A stretch of DNA of 64,000 nt from contig CM046878.1 of assembly GCA_025667525.1 (NCBI GenBank), forward strand, positions 401,629,275 to 401,693,274. The letters are read 5' to 3'. The translations under genes were made by a program, and so were the position numbers. Source of the DNA: Glebionis coronaria (lineage: Eukaryota; Streptophyta; Magnoliopsida; Asterales; Asteraceae). The notes below the pieces were generated by a model that was not told the origin of the DNA, did no database searches, and worked only from the letters and a program-made list of their open reading frames with translations. Below are positions 11,706-22,309 of the stretch, one piece after another; positions within the stretch are counted from its first letter, which is position 1, and every line of letters starts with the position of its first letter.

Positions 11706-14696
11706 TGTAACACCCCATTTTGGTAAATGTAATGTCACGCGTGATTATGGCGTGTCATCAAAGCATACAAGGAAAAATGTCTTAAAAATTACATGACCAT
11801 AAAGGAAATACTGGAAACAAACATCGGTACCCCAAAGTATAAGCTCTTCACACACAAACATAAGTACTGTAAAAGAAAAGGACTAAACAATGTCCATAGC
11901 AATAAGTAGCAAAATGTATGAAGAAATGCATAAAGTAATTAAGGCTAGAAAGCTTCTAATCTATATGCACGTACGCTTAGAGTCTACGAGCGTCCCTGAG
12001 TACCTGCCATTTTGGGAATATGAAAGGAAAAAGGTTGAGCATAACGCTCAGTGCACGGATATACAAGCATAGAATGAATAACATAAGCATATACAACATA
12101 TAACAGTGGAATTGATTAAGTCTTGGAAGACCTAGGATAACTTAGTAAAACTGGTTTTATAGTTTGAAAAGCCTTACGTTTATCTTATAAAAACTATTTA
12201 ACATGTTAACCATTAAGCCAATATAGGTCATGAAATATCAACGTGAATGAATACTTGGAGGGGTGACCTCATCATGCAATTACAGGGGTTGCCTCTAATT
12301 AATATAAGTTTGGGTAGGAGGGATCAGCTCCTTATGAAGGATGCAAGGCACACTCCATATTCACCTGAATAATCTGTTAAAAAACATGTAACCTAGGATG
12401 CACCCATACGCCCCACATGATAATATAATAATATGGCTAAAAGCTGAAAGGGACGCCACGAGCTATCACTCCGCCGTGGTGAAGTCATAACACTGGTGCC
12501 TATAGTGTTATGGTTATGGTACCTCCATAACTAGGTGAAACTGGTCATGCATGTATATGGCTTAGGCATTTAAATCAAACATAAGCAGATCAAAACATAT
12601 AAAACATATACTGGGAAAACAGTTGGCTGCATACGGAGAATCCTATTAAGGAAAGAATGTCCATACTGAAAGGACGGAGAATTCGTACCTTATGTCCAGT
12701 GGACGAAGAAGACGAACGGAATAGAGTCCTACTTCGATCTCACTAATGCTACATAAATAGTATACGTGTATAAGTATTCTGATTACTGAGTACGTAACTG
12801 GTTTTATATGGTGACTTAGCTTGTTTTATATGTCCATATCTCGTTTTACTGATTTTAATGTTATACTGTGTTTATCATGTATTCTGGATATTCTGATTAA
12901 GTATTACTTGTATTTCTTGTATTTCTTGTATTATTATACTTGTTGTGTGATAATAAGTAACTTTCTAAAATAGCAGGTTTTCTAAAGTAGAAAGTTTCCA
13001 AAAATAGATTAACTGCTTAAAATAGATAAGTTTCTAAAAATAGAAAGTTTCCAAAAATAGTAAGTTTTCATAATTAGAAATAAGCTGGATTAATAAGCTA
13101 ATAAGATAAGCTTAAGTTTTACTGATTAAATATACTAAGTCATGTGATTAATAGTATAGTTTATTAATTATAACATGTTAATTAAATAAACTATATGTTA
13201 TACGATTTAATTAAATATAATCATGAGTTATTAATTTAAAGTGTATATAATACTTAGGTTAAAACATGTATTAATATTTAGATTAATATAACCTAAGTCA
13301 TGGAAATTAATTACTTATATGTCATGTTTTAATAATTAATTAATTACTATAGTCTAAATTACATAATTAAATACTTAGGTTAAAATCATTTGTTATTAAA
13401 TAATAATAAACCTAAGTCCATGTTTTAATTAAATTAATTATATGCCATGTTAAATTAATTTAATTAACTTGTAAATAAATATACTTGTAAAAATAAAAAA
13501 CCGAACCCATGTATTATTTTTATAAAAAACATGTCGTGAACCGAACCCGTGAACCCATGAACCAGTCCGAACCAAACTTCTACCGAAAACAGTGGCAACC
13601 GGCCTAAGCCGGTTGCCCATGCTTGCGGTTAGGCTGCCACCGGCTGTGTGCCGGTGGTCTTGTCCTTCGGCCAGCCGCTGACCACACCGGGTTCCCTCCG
13701 ACTGTGTGTCGGTGGTTCCCCCTGCCTGCGGTGGGCTCCCCCTGCTTACCATAAATATCCACCGGCAGTTGCCGGTGGTGGGGCTGTGTGGCTGCCAAGA
13801 CCAACCGAACCACAAGACACCCCCGACGCACTTCGGGTGTCTTGTTTCCCTGCTGTTGACCGAAACCCACCACCAAGACATGAGTCTCGTGTGGTGGTGC
13901 AAACCAAACGACGCCGAGAGCCTCATGGCTCTCGGTTTGTGTGGCGGTCGAACACCAAACCCGAAAACATCCCAATTGATTTCCCCACCATGATTTTTAG
14001 CATGTTTTTAATCTTGTGTTTAATTCCCCATGATCACATGTTCATAAAACATAAAAAGAATTAAAAAGAAAGGATTTTCGGATTACCAAAACACGTGGAA
14101 TCAATAGATCTTGTATACACGAACACGTACTTGTGATTTGCTTAAACAAAATCAACCAAACCCCCTTGTTTCTTAGTGTAGCCGCCGGCCTAAGGAGAGA
14201 GCAAGAGAGAATAGGGTTTTTGCTTCTCTAAAAATTCTTTTGTAATGTTTATATTTTCCATATTTGTTTCTTTAATAAAAACAAATGGGCTGGGCCCCCT
14301 CTCCTTCCTTGTGTTGCGGCTATTAGGGCCCACAAAGAGAAACCCGTAACTTTCCCATGTTCTAAATTATTACGTGTCCACGTGCTTGTATTTACGTGAC
14401 GTTATTATTAAATATTCGTGTTAGTATAAATACTTATACGTAGTCGTAATAATAATTACGTAAATACATAATTATTCGTTCGTGATTCTTACTTTCATGA
14501 TTTCATGTCGTGATTTAATTATTATTGATAATAATTATCGTGCATTTATACATACTTAATACTCATCGTGTAATAACATGTACGTAGTTCTTGAAATTTC
14601 TGTTCGTGAAACGTATTCATGTTATAAAAGGAAAGTTTTAATCATGTACGTACGATACTAAGGGTACTATTCATGGTAAAAGATGCGGGTTTTACA
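11706..14696 (-). repeat. 3' LTR of the outer Gypsy element (2,991 bp)
   Basis: Intact LTR. It matches the right-hand copy, whose two parts (20,023-20,287 and 48,370-51,094) add up to 2,990 bp. It contains a GC-rich, hairpin-dense segment (about 13,540-13,960) and AT-rich ends. The open frames of 75-160 codons in the GC-rich segment are not conserved as proteins between the two LTRs and are not called as genes. Confidence 0.95.
13596..13945. repeat. Cluster of short inverted repeats in the Gypsy LTR
   Basis: In an otherwise AT-rich LTR this GC-rich segment holds consecutive stem-forming repeats: an ACCGGC/GCCGGT pair, CCACCGGCA-GT-TGCCGGTGG (near 13,759), AAGACACCC...GGGTGTCTT (near 13,818-13,850) and a CGAGAGCC...GGCTCTCG pair (near 13,915-13,940). 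The other LTR has the same series at 49,985-50,335. Confidence 0.7.
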
Positions 14697-14712
14697 ACTC
14701 TTCCCCCCTAAA
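14697..14712 (-). other. Polypurine tract of the outer Gypsy element
   Basis: The minus strand reads TTTAGGGGGGAAGAGT directly before the 3' LTR start TGTAAAACCC. This is a purine-rich plus-strand primer site at the expected place. Confidence 0.88.
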
Positions 14713-14772
14713 AAGAATAATTTGTCCCCGAATTATAGATAAAGTAAACTGAAAAGAGGAACATACCCGAAT

Positions 14773-17700
14773 TTAAAACTTGAAATGAGGGTAAGAAGTC
14801 CGGATAGACTCCTCGGTCTCCCAAGTGGATTCCCGCTCGGTATGATCCCTCCAAAGGATTTTGACGAATGGAATCGTCTTCTTCCTCATGACTCGTTCTT
14901 GTCTGTCAAGAACTCGTTCGGGTTCCTCTATGAAGGTAAGATCTTCACGAATCTGTTCTTGTGGATACTGAACCATGTGAAGGGGATGATACTTATACCC
15001 TCTGAGTAAGGACACATGGAAAACGTCGTGAATGTGAGAAATCTGCGGAGGTAACGCTAAACGATAAGATACTTCACCGACTCGCTCAATGACATTAAAA
15101 GGTCCGATGAATCGAGGACTGAGCTTCTATTTGATTCGAAAACGCTTATCACCACGTGTCGGCGATACCTTAAGAACGACGTGATCTCCTACATTAAAAT
15201 GTAAGTCCCTACAATGCTTGTCGGCATAACTCCTCTGCCGTGATCGTGCTTCTTGCAATTTCTTCTTAGCTACAGCGACCTTCTCGTTGGTCAACTCTAT
15301 CATTTTTGGTCCTTCAAGTTTTCACTCACCATCCTGATCCAAGCAGATTGAGGCGCGACACTTTCTGCCATACAACATCTCGAATGGAGCACACTTAATG
15401 CTAGCGTGCCAACTGTTGTTGTATGCAAACTCTACCAAACAGATGTAATCGTCCCAATCTCCTGTCCATTCGAACGCACATGACCTCAACATGTCTTCTA
15501 ATGTCTGAATCGTTCGCTCCGATTGCCCGTCTGTTTGAGGATGTAAAGCTGTGCTAAGCTTAAGTTTTGTTCCCCAAGCTTTCTGCAGACTCTTCCAGAA
15601 TCGCGAAGTGAAGCGAGGATCTCTGTCCGAGACGATGCTGGATGGAGCACCATGAAGTCTCATGATCTCCTTCTTGTAAGTATCGGCGAGTTTACTGACC
15701 GGATCATCCTTGCGAATCGGTAAGAAATGAGTTGACTTAGTAAGTCGATCAACGATAACCCAAATCGCATCGTGCCTCCTCTTTGTCTGCGGAAGACCGG
15801 TAACAAAATCCATGGTGATCTTATCCCACTTCCACTCTGGAATATCTAACGGTTGTAGAAGATCGCTAGATCGTTGATGCTCGATCTTAACCTGCTGGTA
15901 GGTAAGACATTTGGAGACGTAAGTTGCAACATCCTGTTTCATACCACTCCACCAAAAGTATTGCTTGATGTCGTGGTACATCTTGGTCGAACCAGGATGA
16001 ATGGAGAATGGGGAGCTATGAGCCTCAGCTAGTAATGCTTCCCGGAGTTCTTGATCATCAGGAACAGAAAGACTCGTGCCCTGCCATAAGATACCGTCTT
16101 CGTCTACACGAATTTCTGTCTACTTCTCTAAGTTCTGAATTATCGCCCAGATTTCACCATCATCCTTCTGGGCTTCCTTGATCCTAGAGAGTAACTCAGG
16201 TTCCACTCTAAGATTAGCCCAGTAACCGTGTTGTCCACGTACCATGATCTCGATGTCTAGTCGCTCTAAGTCTTTTATAATTTCCTCTTCAATTTTAATG
16301 CCGTTTATCATACCGGACTTTCTACAAAGTGCATCTGCCACTACATTCGCCTTACCAGGATGATACTGCAGATTAATGTCATAATCCTTCAACAGCTCTG
16401 ACCATCTCCTCTGTCTCATGTTCAGTTTTCGTTGAGTGAAGATGTACTTTAGGCTCTTGTGGTCTGTGAAGATGTGACATGATTCTCCATACAAGTAGTG
16501 CCTCCAAATCTTCAATGCAAACACGACTGCTGCAAGTTCCAAGTCATGCGTAGGGTAATTTTCCTCATAAGGCTTAAGCTGCCGTGAAAAATACGCGATC
16601 ACTTTCCCATGTTGCATGAGAACACAACCAAGTCCCTTCCCTGAAGCATCACGGTAGATTTAAAATCTACCTGTACCAGATGGGAGAGTAAGAATTGGTG
16701 CAGATACTAACTTCTGCTTTAGGTCTTCAAAGCTCTTCTCTCTTTCTTCAGTCCAAATGAATTTCTCCCCTTTCCGCATCAGTTTGGTCAATGGTAGTGC
16801 TAAACGGGAAAAGTTCTCCATGAACCTATGGTAGTAACCAGCTAAGCCTAGGAAACTGCGAACTTCAGTTGCTGATGTCGGTCTTGGCCACTTGGTAATA
16901 GCCTCAACCTTTGCTGGATCCATGGTGATTCCTTCTGCTGATACAATGTGACCTAAGAACGCCACCTTGTCTAACCAGAACTCACACTTGGAGAATTTAG
17001 CATACAACTGCTTCTGGCGAAGAATCTGTAATACTGTACGAAGATGGTCTTCGTGTTCCTCCTTGGACTTAGAGAATATCAAGATGTCGTCAATGAAGAC
17101 AATGACGAACTTATCCAAAAATTCATGGAAGATTTTGTTCATCAAATCCATGAAAACAGCTGGAGCATTGGTAAGGCCAAATGGCATGACTACAAATTCG
17201 TAGTGCCCATAGCGTGTACGGAAAGCAGTCTTGGCGATGTCCTGCTCTTTAACCTGTAACTGATGATAGCCCGACCTTAGATCAATTTTGGAGAAATCTT
17301 TGGCCCCTTGGAGTTGGTCAAACAAGTCGTCAATGCGTGGTAAAGGATACCTATTCCTGATGGTGATCTTGTTGAGCTCGCGATAATCTATGCAAAGACG
17401 CATACTGTCGTCTTTCTTCTTCACGAATAAGACCGGTGCGCCCCATGGAGATGCGCTTGGTCGAATGAAGCCTCGTTCCAGAAGTTCTTGCAATTGGTCC
17501 TTCAGCTCCTTCAACTCTATGGGAGCCATGCGATAAGGAGCCTTGGAAATCGGCTCAGCTCCTGGGATGAACTCGATATTAAACTCTACTTCACGTGCAG
17601 GTGGTATGCCTGGAAGTTCTTCTGGAAATTCTGACACTATTGGCTGATTCTAAATTGATGGAGATTCAGCATCCATGTCATGAATAGTAGCTAGATAGCC

Positions 17701-17880
17701 TTCGCAACCATATGAAAGTAATGCACGTGCTTGCAAGGTTGATATGATTTGTACAGACCTTCCGGGTACGAACCCGTTGTGAATGTACTCTGGTGCATTT
17801 GAATCACCGAAGATGACCCGATATGTATGGCAGTCTATGGTGGCGTGATGTTTGGATAGCCAGTTCATGCCCAATATCAT
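14773..17880 (-). pseudogene. Gypsy pol relic: RT, RNase H, integrase, chromodomain
   Basis: Reading right to left: end of protease/linker (17,880-17,650); RT in the open stretch 17,637-16,660, with MPFGLTNAP and the catalytic box FIDDILIFS; RNase H at 16,617-16,120 ([13 protein letters not shown]); integrase at 15,981-15,322 with MDFVTGLP, SDRDPRFTS and TDGQSERTIQ providing D, D and E. In the integrase zinc region the second cysteine of the CxxC pair has become tyrosine (KCLTYQQ). A chromodomain-like tail (DRQERVMRKKTIPFVKILW) lies at 15,015-14,773. Single stops separate the blocks near 17,652, 16,661, 16,121, 15,323 and 15,127, mostly in one reading frame. It cannot make an intact polyprotein. 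Confidence 0.92.
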
Positions 17881-18215
17881 GTCAAATCACCCATGTCCAG
17901 CGGAAGTACGTCAACAAGACGAATCTTGTCGTCAAACTCTAGGGGAAGGCTCTTGTACACATGGGTTATGCGTACAGCGTCTCTTAAAGGCGTGGAAATG
18001 TTTAGTACATTCTCTAATGGCATAGGGGATATCCTAACATTCTTAGCATAAGTAGTAGAAATGACCAAATGAGTAGCACCCGTGTCAAATAAAACACATG
18101 CAGCTTGACCATACATGTACAAGATTCTAGTGATAGTACCTGTAGACTTGTTGGCCTGATCGCGAGAAGTCGTGCAAACGCGTCCACTAGTCGAGAGGCG
18201 GCTTGGAATCAGCAT
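17877..18215 (-). pseudogene. Gypsy aspartic protease relic
   Basis: Contains the retropepsin catalytic motif FDTGATH at about 18,080-18,100. It joins the downstream pol block by a frame change at about 17,878, where DMGDL is followed by the IILGMNWL-like block in a different frame, consistent with a one-base deletion. Upstream it is also out of frame with the gag zinc knuckle at about 18,250-18,290. The family is retropepsin, a dimeric aspartic protease that processes Gag-Pol. Confidence 0.85.
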
Positions 18216-18389
18216 GTCCAGATGTGCCCTCCATCTCGCCCTTGCGGCAGTCCTTCATGCGATGGCCAGTAAGGCCACACTTGTAGCATGCGTCGCTGTC
18301 GCGGCGACATGGCCTTGGGTGCCTACGGTTGCAGGTAGTACAAAGAGGATGAGTATACCCTCCAACAGGTTCCCTTGTTGGTTGGGAGC

Positions 18390-18466
18390 CTGTTAAGAAC
18401 AGTATACATGAGACATGGTTTAACGGTACAAAAGGACAATGCGGAAAATTTCGTAAGATGTAATAC
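18390..18466 (-). other. Intron-like gap C in gag (77 nt, or to 18,481 for 92 nt)
   Basis: Acceptor TTCTTAACAG|GCTCCC. Two donors, ACTG|GTATTAC (18,466) and AACC|GTCTAGC (18,481), differ by 15 nt or a whole-codon step, and both preserve the frame into QPTREPVGGYTHPLC and the zinc knuckle. The gap itself is AT-rich and carries stop codons in the gag frame. Confidence 0.5.
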
Positions 18467-18545
18467 CAGTGATAGCTAGACGGTTAGGCTGTGAACCTCT
18501 TTGGTTTTGGTCCCTCTCGTTACCATGATTCTTGGTAGAAGATTG

Positions 18546-18606
18546 CTAATATGTTAGAATTATGAAATATTGCATGTAACATAAGGAAATGAGTAAGTGT
18601 AAGGAC
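18546..18606 (-). other. Intron-like gap B in gag (61 nt, or 18,514-18,606 for 93 nt)
   Basis: Donor ATCAG|GTCCTTAC; the nearest acceptor ACATATTAG gives a one-base phase mismatch. A downstream AG (AACGAGAG at 18,514) gives 93 nt and restores the phase so that NNIR joins DQNQRGSQPN. It is less certain than gaps A and C. Confidence 0.4.
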
Positions 18607-18756
18607 CTGATGTTGTTGGAGTTTCTAGCGTTGTTATAGTAATTTTCATTACCACCACGCCTATCCATAGCAGAACGGTCTTGAGTCTGACCGTTCCCCT
18701 TGGGCTGAGTAGGCTGTTGCTGAGTAGCCGGCTGAGACCGGTCCCCAATCTTCTGC

Positions 18757-18843
18757 CTGGAAGATGCAGTTTAAAGAGAGATATAAATATTGGATAATAC
18801 TAGAAGAATTCGGAATGGTCACCGCTGAATAATGAATATTTAC
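18757..18843 (-). other. Intron-like gap A in gag (87 nt)
   Basis: The minus strand has GAG|GTAAATATTC at the left splice site and CATCTTCCAG|GCAGAAG at the right, a near-consensus pair. The frame before (...RPEK plus AG) and after (G-CAGAAGATTGGG, giving R-Q-K-I-G) match in phase. Unspliced, translation would meet TAA immediately after the junction. Gag-like charged sequence lies on both sides. Confidence 0.6.
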
Positions 18844-19571
18844 CTCTTTTCGGGTCTCTCTACTTCCCCGAACTCTTCTCTTTCTTACAGCATCTCCATC
18901 TTACGTGCTGCATCGGCAACTTGTGCCACCATGTTGAACGTATCACACACCAAGTTGTTGGCGAATGATGTACGAAGAGCCCACCGAAAGTGGTATGCTT
19001 GATCTTCGGCAGTACCTGCTGCTGCGCCAAGAAAACCAGCCAAATAAAGAAAGCGCTCCATGAACTCATTGTTGTTCTCCCCAACTCTCTGCCTGATTCC
19101 GTGGTAATCCCTATTCAGCTTGTGTTGCTCAGCCTTGGGGAAGAACCGTCCCATCACTAACTCCTTGAATTGAGCCCAAGTCAAACCAGCCACCAATTCG
19201 TCACCTCCCTCAGATTGCTTGAGTGCCTTCCACCATCCTAGCACATCACCTTCGAACTTGTAACAGGCCAACCTCGACTTGAAGACGGGGTCATAGCCCA
19301 TTGCATGGAATATCTTCTCAATGTGAGCCAACCAGCTTTCAGCTTCACTAGGGCTATCAGTTTTCTCGAAGGATTAAGGACGTTGCTTGTTGAATCTCTC
19401 CATCCATGTGACCAATGTTGATGGAGGAAGAGAATGAGGTACTAGGTGTTGTTGCTGATTGTTGGCAGCCTGCACCTCAGCCCTGATTTCGTTCCTCAGT
19501 TGAGGAAGCAAATCTTGCATCGCAGCTTAGACTGATGCATTGAGTTGTTCCTGCTCGCGTATGAGAACCAT

Positions 19572-20007
19572 CTAACAGTATAACATAAAAATACATGATT
19601 AAACTGATCAAAACATAAAATATATAAATAAAAAAAATTATAGCAATAAATCATGAGAAAAAATTTATACAGGAAAACTAGTACATGAATGTGTGATGCA
19701 GTTTTATGAAAACTTTTATATGCACGAGAGTGAACGCCTATGGTCAGTTCACTCAAAACAAAAGACATGGCGAGGGGACGCCAATGGGTCGGTCCCAAAG
19801 TTAAAAGTTTTGATAAAAGCACATGCGACTAAATAGGGCCAGTCCTGTACCAACCATTACTTAGTCATAAACCTGCGACAATGACATATATATGAATGCA
19901 TGAAAACAACGAATGCATGAAAATCGACTGTCAGTTCTAGGAAGACCATAGTGACTACCCACTAATCACAGGTCGTGTTTTGAGAGCCTACACGTCGAAG
20001 CCTTGGG
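19572..20007 (-). other. 5' untranslated leader of the outer Gypsy element
   Basis: AT-rich sequence between the primer site and the gag start. The open frame covering part of it shows no gag similarity. No other feature was recognised. Confidence 0.5.
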
Positions 20008-20019
20008 CTCTGATACCAT
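20008..20019 (-). other. Primer binding site, initiator methionine tRNA (outer Gypsy)
   Basis: The minus strand reads TGGTATCAGAGC followed by CCAAGG, a few bases inside the 5' LTR edge at 20,023. It is complementary to the initiator tRNA-Met 3' end, as in Tekay-type chromoviruses. Confidence 0.92.
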
Positions 20020-20022
20020 AAT

Positions 20023-20287
20023 TGTAACACCCCATTTTGGTAAATGGAATGTCACGCGTGATTATGGCGTGTCATCAAAGCATACAAGGAAAAATGTCTT
20101 AAACATTACATGACCATAAAGGAAATACCGGAAACAAACATCGGTACCCCAAAGTATAAGCTCTTCACACACAAACATAAGTACTGTAAAGGAAAAGGAC
20201 TAAACAATGTCCATAGCAATAAGTAGAAAAATGTATGAAGAAATGCATAAAGTAATGAAGGCTAGAAAGCTTCCAATCCATATGCAC
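20023..20287 (-). repeat. 5' LTR of the outer Gypsy element, inner part
   Basis: Starts TGTAACACCCC on the plus strand like the other LTR at 11,706. It breaks off at ATATGCAC (20,287), where the Athila-like element begins. The remainder resumes at 48,370 with GTACGCTTAGAG, the sequence that follows ATATGCAC in the undisturbed LTR. Confidence 0.95.
20283..20287. other. Target-site duplication TGCAC, left copy
   Basis: TGCAC flanks the Athila-like element here and at 48,365-48,369, and occurs once at the same place in the undisturbed LTR (near 11,966). Confidence 0.95.
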
Positions 20288-21725
20288 TGATGAGATGGCA
20301 TTTGTACATGATCTCATCATTCTTTTCGGGCTTTAAATGCATTAAAATTTCATAAAATACCATATATATGCTTGATTTGTTTACTTGTGTGTTTTAGGTA
20401 TGGATATCGTGAAAAAGACAAAAGATCACAAGAAACAAGGAAAAACGGACACGAGAAACGAAGTCGTACAAAGAACCGGGCCCTAGTTCATGATTTATCC
20501 AAGATTAACCCTTCAAGACTTGAAGATGTACAAGATTGATCCTCAAAATATGTAGAAATGACACTTAAAACCCTTGTATATTCATAATTACAAGTTTGGT
20601 CCCTTAAGTTTGTCAAAATTACAAAATGGTCCTTCAACTTTGAAGAAATGGCAAGATTAGTCCCTCGTCAATTCTAATTTGTCAATTATGGTCCCTCATA
20701 AAGTCAAAGATACTATGAAGACCTTTGAAGATCAAGAATGTCCAGGATCAGCCCTTGAATTATGGAAAAATGGCAAAAATAACCCTTGAAATAATTTTGC
20801 CAAAGTTTTGGGGCAAAAGTATGAAAAAAGAAACTTCAAATGTGAAGGAAACACGTTTTTAAGGCTGAAAAACTTCATTTGAATTTTTTTCCCAAAAGAC
20901 AAGGACCTAGGCTGCAAAGTTTAGAAGTTTAAACTCCTAAACACGCGCCAAACATTAACCTTCCCCTAAAAACGGATCAAAGGTTGTTACTATAGCAATG
21001 AAGAACCCAGATTTTACTTTTTACCATCAAAGGGTTAAATGAAATTGGTTGTTCCCCCGTGTGATTCACCTCACTTGAAACCCATCCCAACATTAATTCC
21101 TTCTTCTCCACTCACCAATGGACCCTACCATCCAACCCGTCACCCAATCACATCACAACTTACTCTCCAAGGTAATACATGTGGCCAAATAAACAGCCAA
21201 GACTCAATGCTTAACCCCAAAGCTAAAATGAACGGTTTTGATGCATCTGGACAACTCCCAAACATCAAGCACTCAAGGGCATTCCAGGAAATTCATAGCT
21301 AGGGTTTTCATGTATGTTAGCATTCTAGAATCGTCTACTAGTCCGATATAAGGAGACCTCAACTTGTGAGAGTCCCTTGTTCCAGATTTTAGCTTTAAAT
21401 TTTTATAATTCCTTTTTATTAAATAAAAGTTGGATTTTCTGAAAATTTGTGATTTCCCTTTGTGTTTTATAAAAGTTTGGTATTTGATAAGCTAAGATCT
21501 GAGTTCCATATTCATGTTTGATGGTTTTTGAGGCAAGTTTTTAAGCAATAAAGCTTGTGTTTCAAAAATCAGAAGTTTCATATTATTTGTTTATCCTTGT
21601 GGTTTGTTGATCTTAGCAGGTACAAGGAATCTGGTGCTTGTTTTGCTAGCACCTCAGCTCAAACATTCCAAGGCTTGGATGTAAGTCTTGGAGGTTTGCA
21701 TCTCTCTCCCTTTTCAATTTTTCTG

Positions 21726-21730
21726 AATTT
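21726..21730. other. Target-site duplication AATTT, left copy
   Basis: AATTT precedes the Copia LTR here and follows it at 33,717-33,721. The undisturbed 3' LTR has a single CTGAATTTTATTG at this point (near 46,060). Confidence 0.95.
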
Positions 21731-22256
21731 TGTTGATCCCAAACTTAGATCGATTAGCTTTGTGTATACGAGATTAGATCAAGTATAACACGTAGAGAAA
21801 CCTTTGTTATATGCTTTGTGAATCTAAGTGTTATGTGGAATTTAACACTTAAACAAGAACACAAGATGTAAACAAAACTTTCACTTTGATTATGAATGTC
21901 GAACTTGCTTACAATGAAAGATGTTTACGAATGAAAACTTATATAAAACTTGATATTAAACATTAACCTAAAGGCCTTCTTTTATAGACTAAGAAGCCTT
22001 GTACAATAAGCTACGTATCAACTATTCTAGGTAAAAATAAACATAGAAAATACATTATCGTTTCTATCCTTACTAGAAGTATTATAGAATATAATAAACG
22101 TGTAGCTTATATCTTCCATCAGTGCTCGTCTTCAATCTGTCAACGCTTGACTTTAACTTGTCAACACTTGAGCTGTCAGCGCTTGCTTTGTTCCTGTCAA
22201 CGCTTGTTTTGTTCTTGTCAGCGCTCAAGTGATCTGGCCTTAATTTATTCCCAACA
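21731..22256 (-). repeat. 3' LTR of the young Copia element (526 bp)
   Basis: The minus strand starts TGTTGGGAATAAA at 22,256 and ends GGGATCAACA at 21,731. It differs from the 5' LTR at six sites that I could see (21,835 region, three between 22,036 and 22,083, two between 22,143 and 22,166). Confidence 0.97.
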
Positions 22257-22272
22257 ATCCTCCCCTAAACTT
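22257..22272 (-). other. Polypurine tract of the young Copia element
   Basis: The minus strand reads AAGTTTAGGGGAGGAT immediately upstream of the 3' LTR start TGTTGGG, as expected for the plus-strand primer. Confidence 0.88.
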
Positions 22273-22309
22273 GATATCCACTCTTATGATCAAGTTTTCT
22301 GAATAAGCA

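Larger units (their letters stand above)
18216..19571 (-). pseudogene. Gypsy gag relic with intron-like gaps
   Basis: The ATG at 19,569-19,571 opens a gag frame (start MVLIREQEQL) running to 18,885, with stops at about 19,527, 19,375 and 18,885 that look like point changes. The retrotransposon-gag core lies at 19,331-18,900. After the core, gag-like hydrophilic segments continue in three further pieces separated by three GT...AG-bounded AT-rich gaps (listed separately). They end in a zinc knuckle C-YK-C-GLTG-H-RMKD-C at about 18,246-18,290. Joining the pieces across the first and third gaps keeps the reading frame; the second depends on which AG is used. The ATG is itself preceded by TGTTAG, which also resembles a splice acceptor. 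Confidence 0.8.

Noticed and set aside
13450..14064. Several overlapping open frames of 75-160 codons in the Gypsy LTR
   Set aside because: They occur on both strands in a GC-rich hairpin segment. The matching frames in the other LTR (49,917-50,461) differ in sequence, length and start, so they follow composition rather than coding selection.
21039..21302. An 87-codon frame present in both Athila-like LTRs (also 45,378-45,641)
   Set aside because: The LTRs are copies of each other, so conservation between them is not evidence for a protein. It has no family resemblance.
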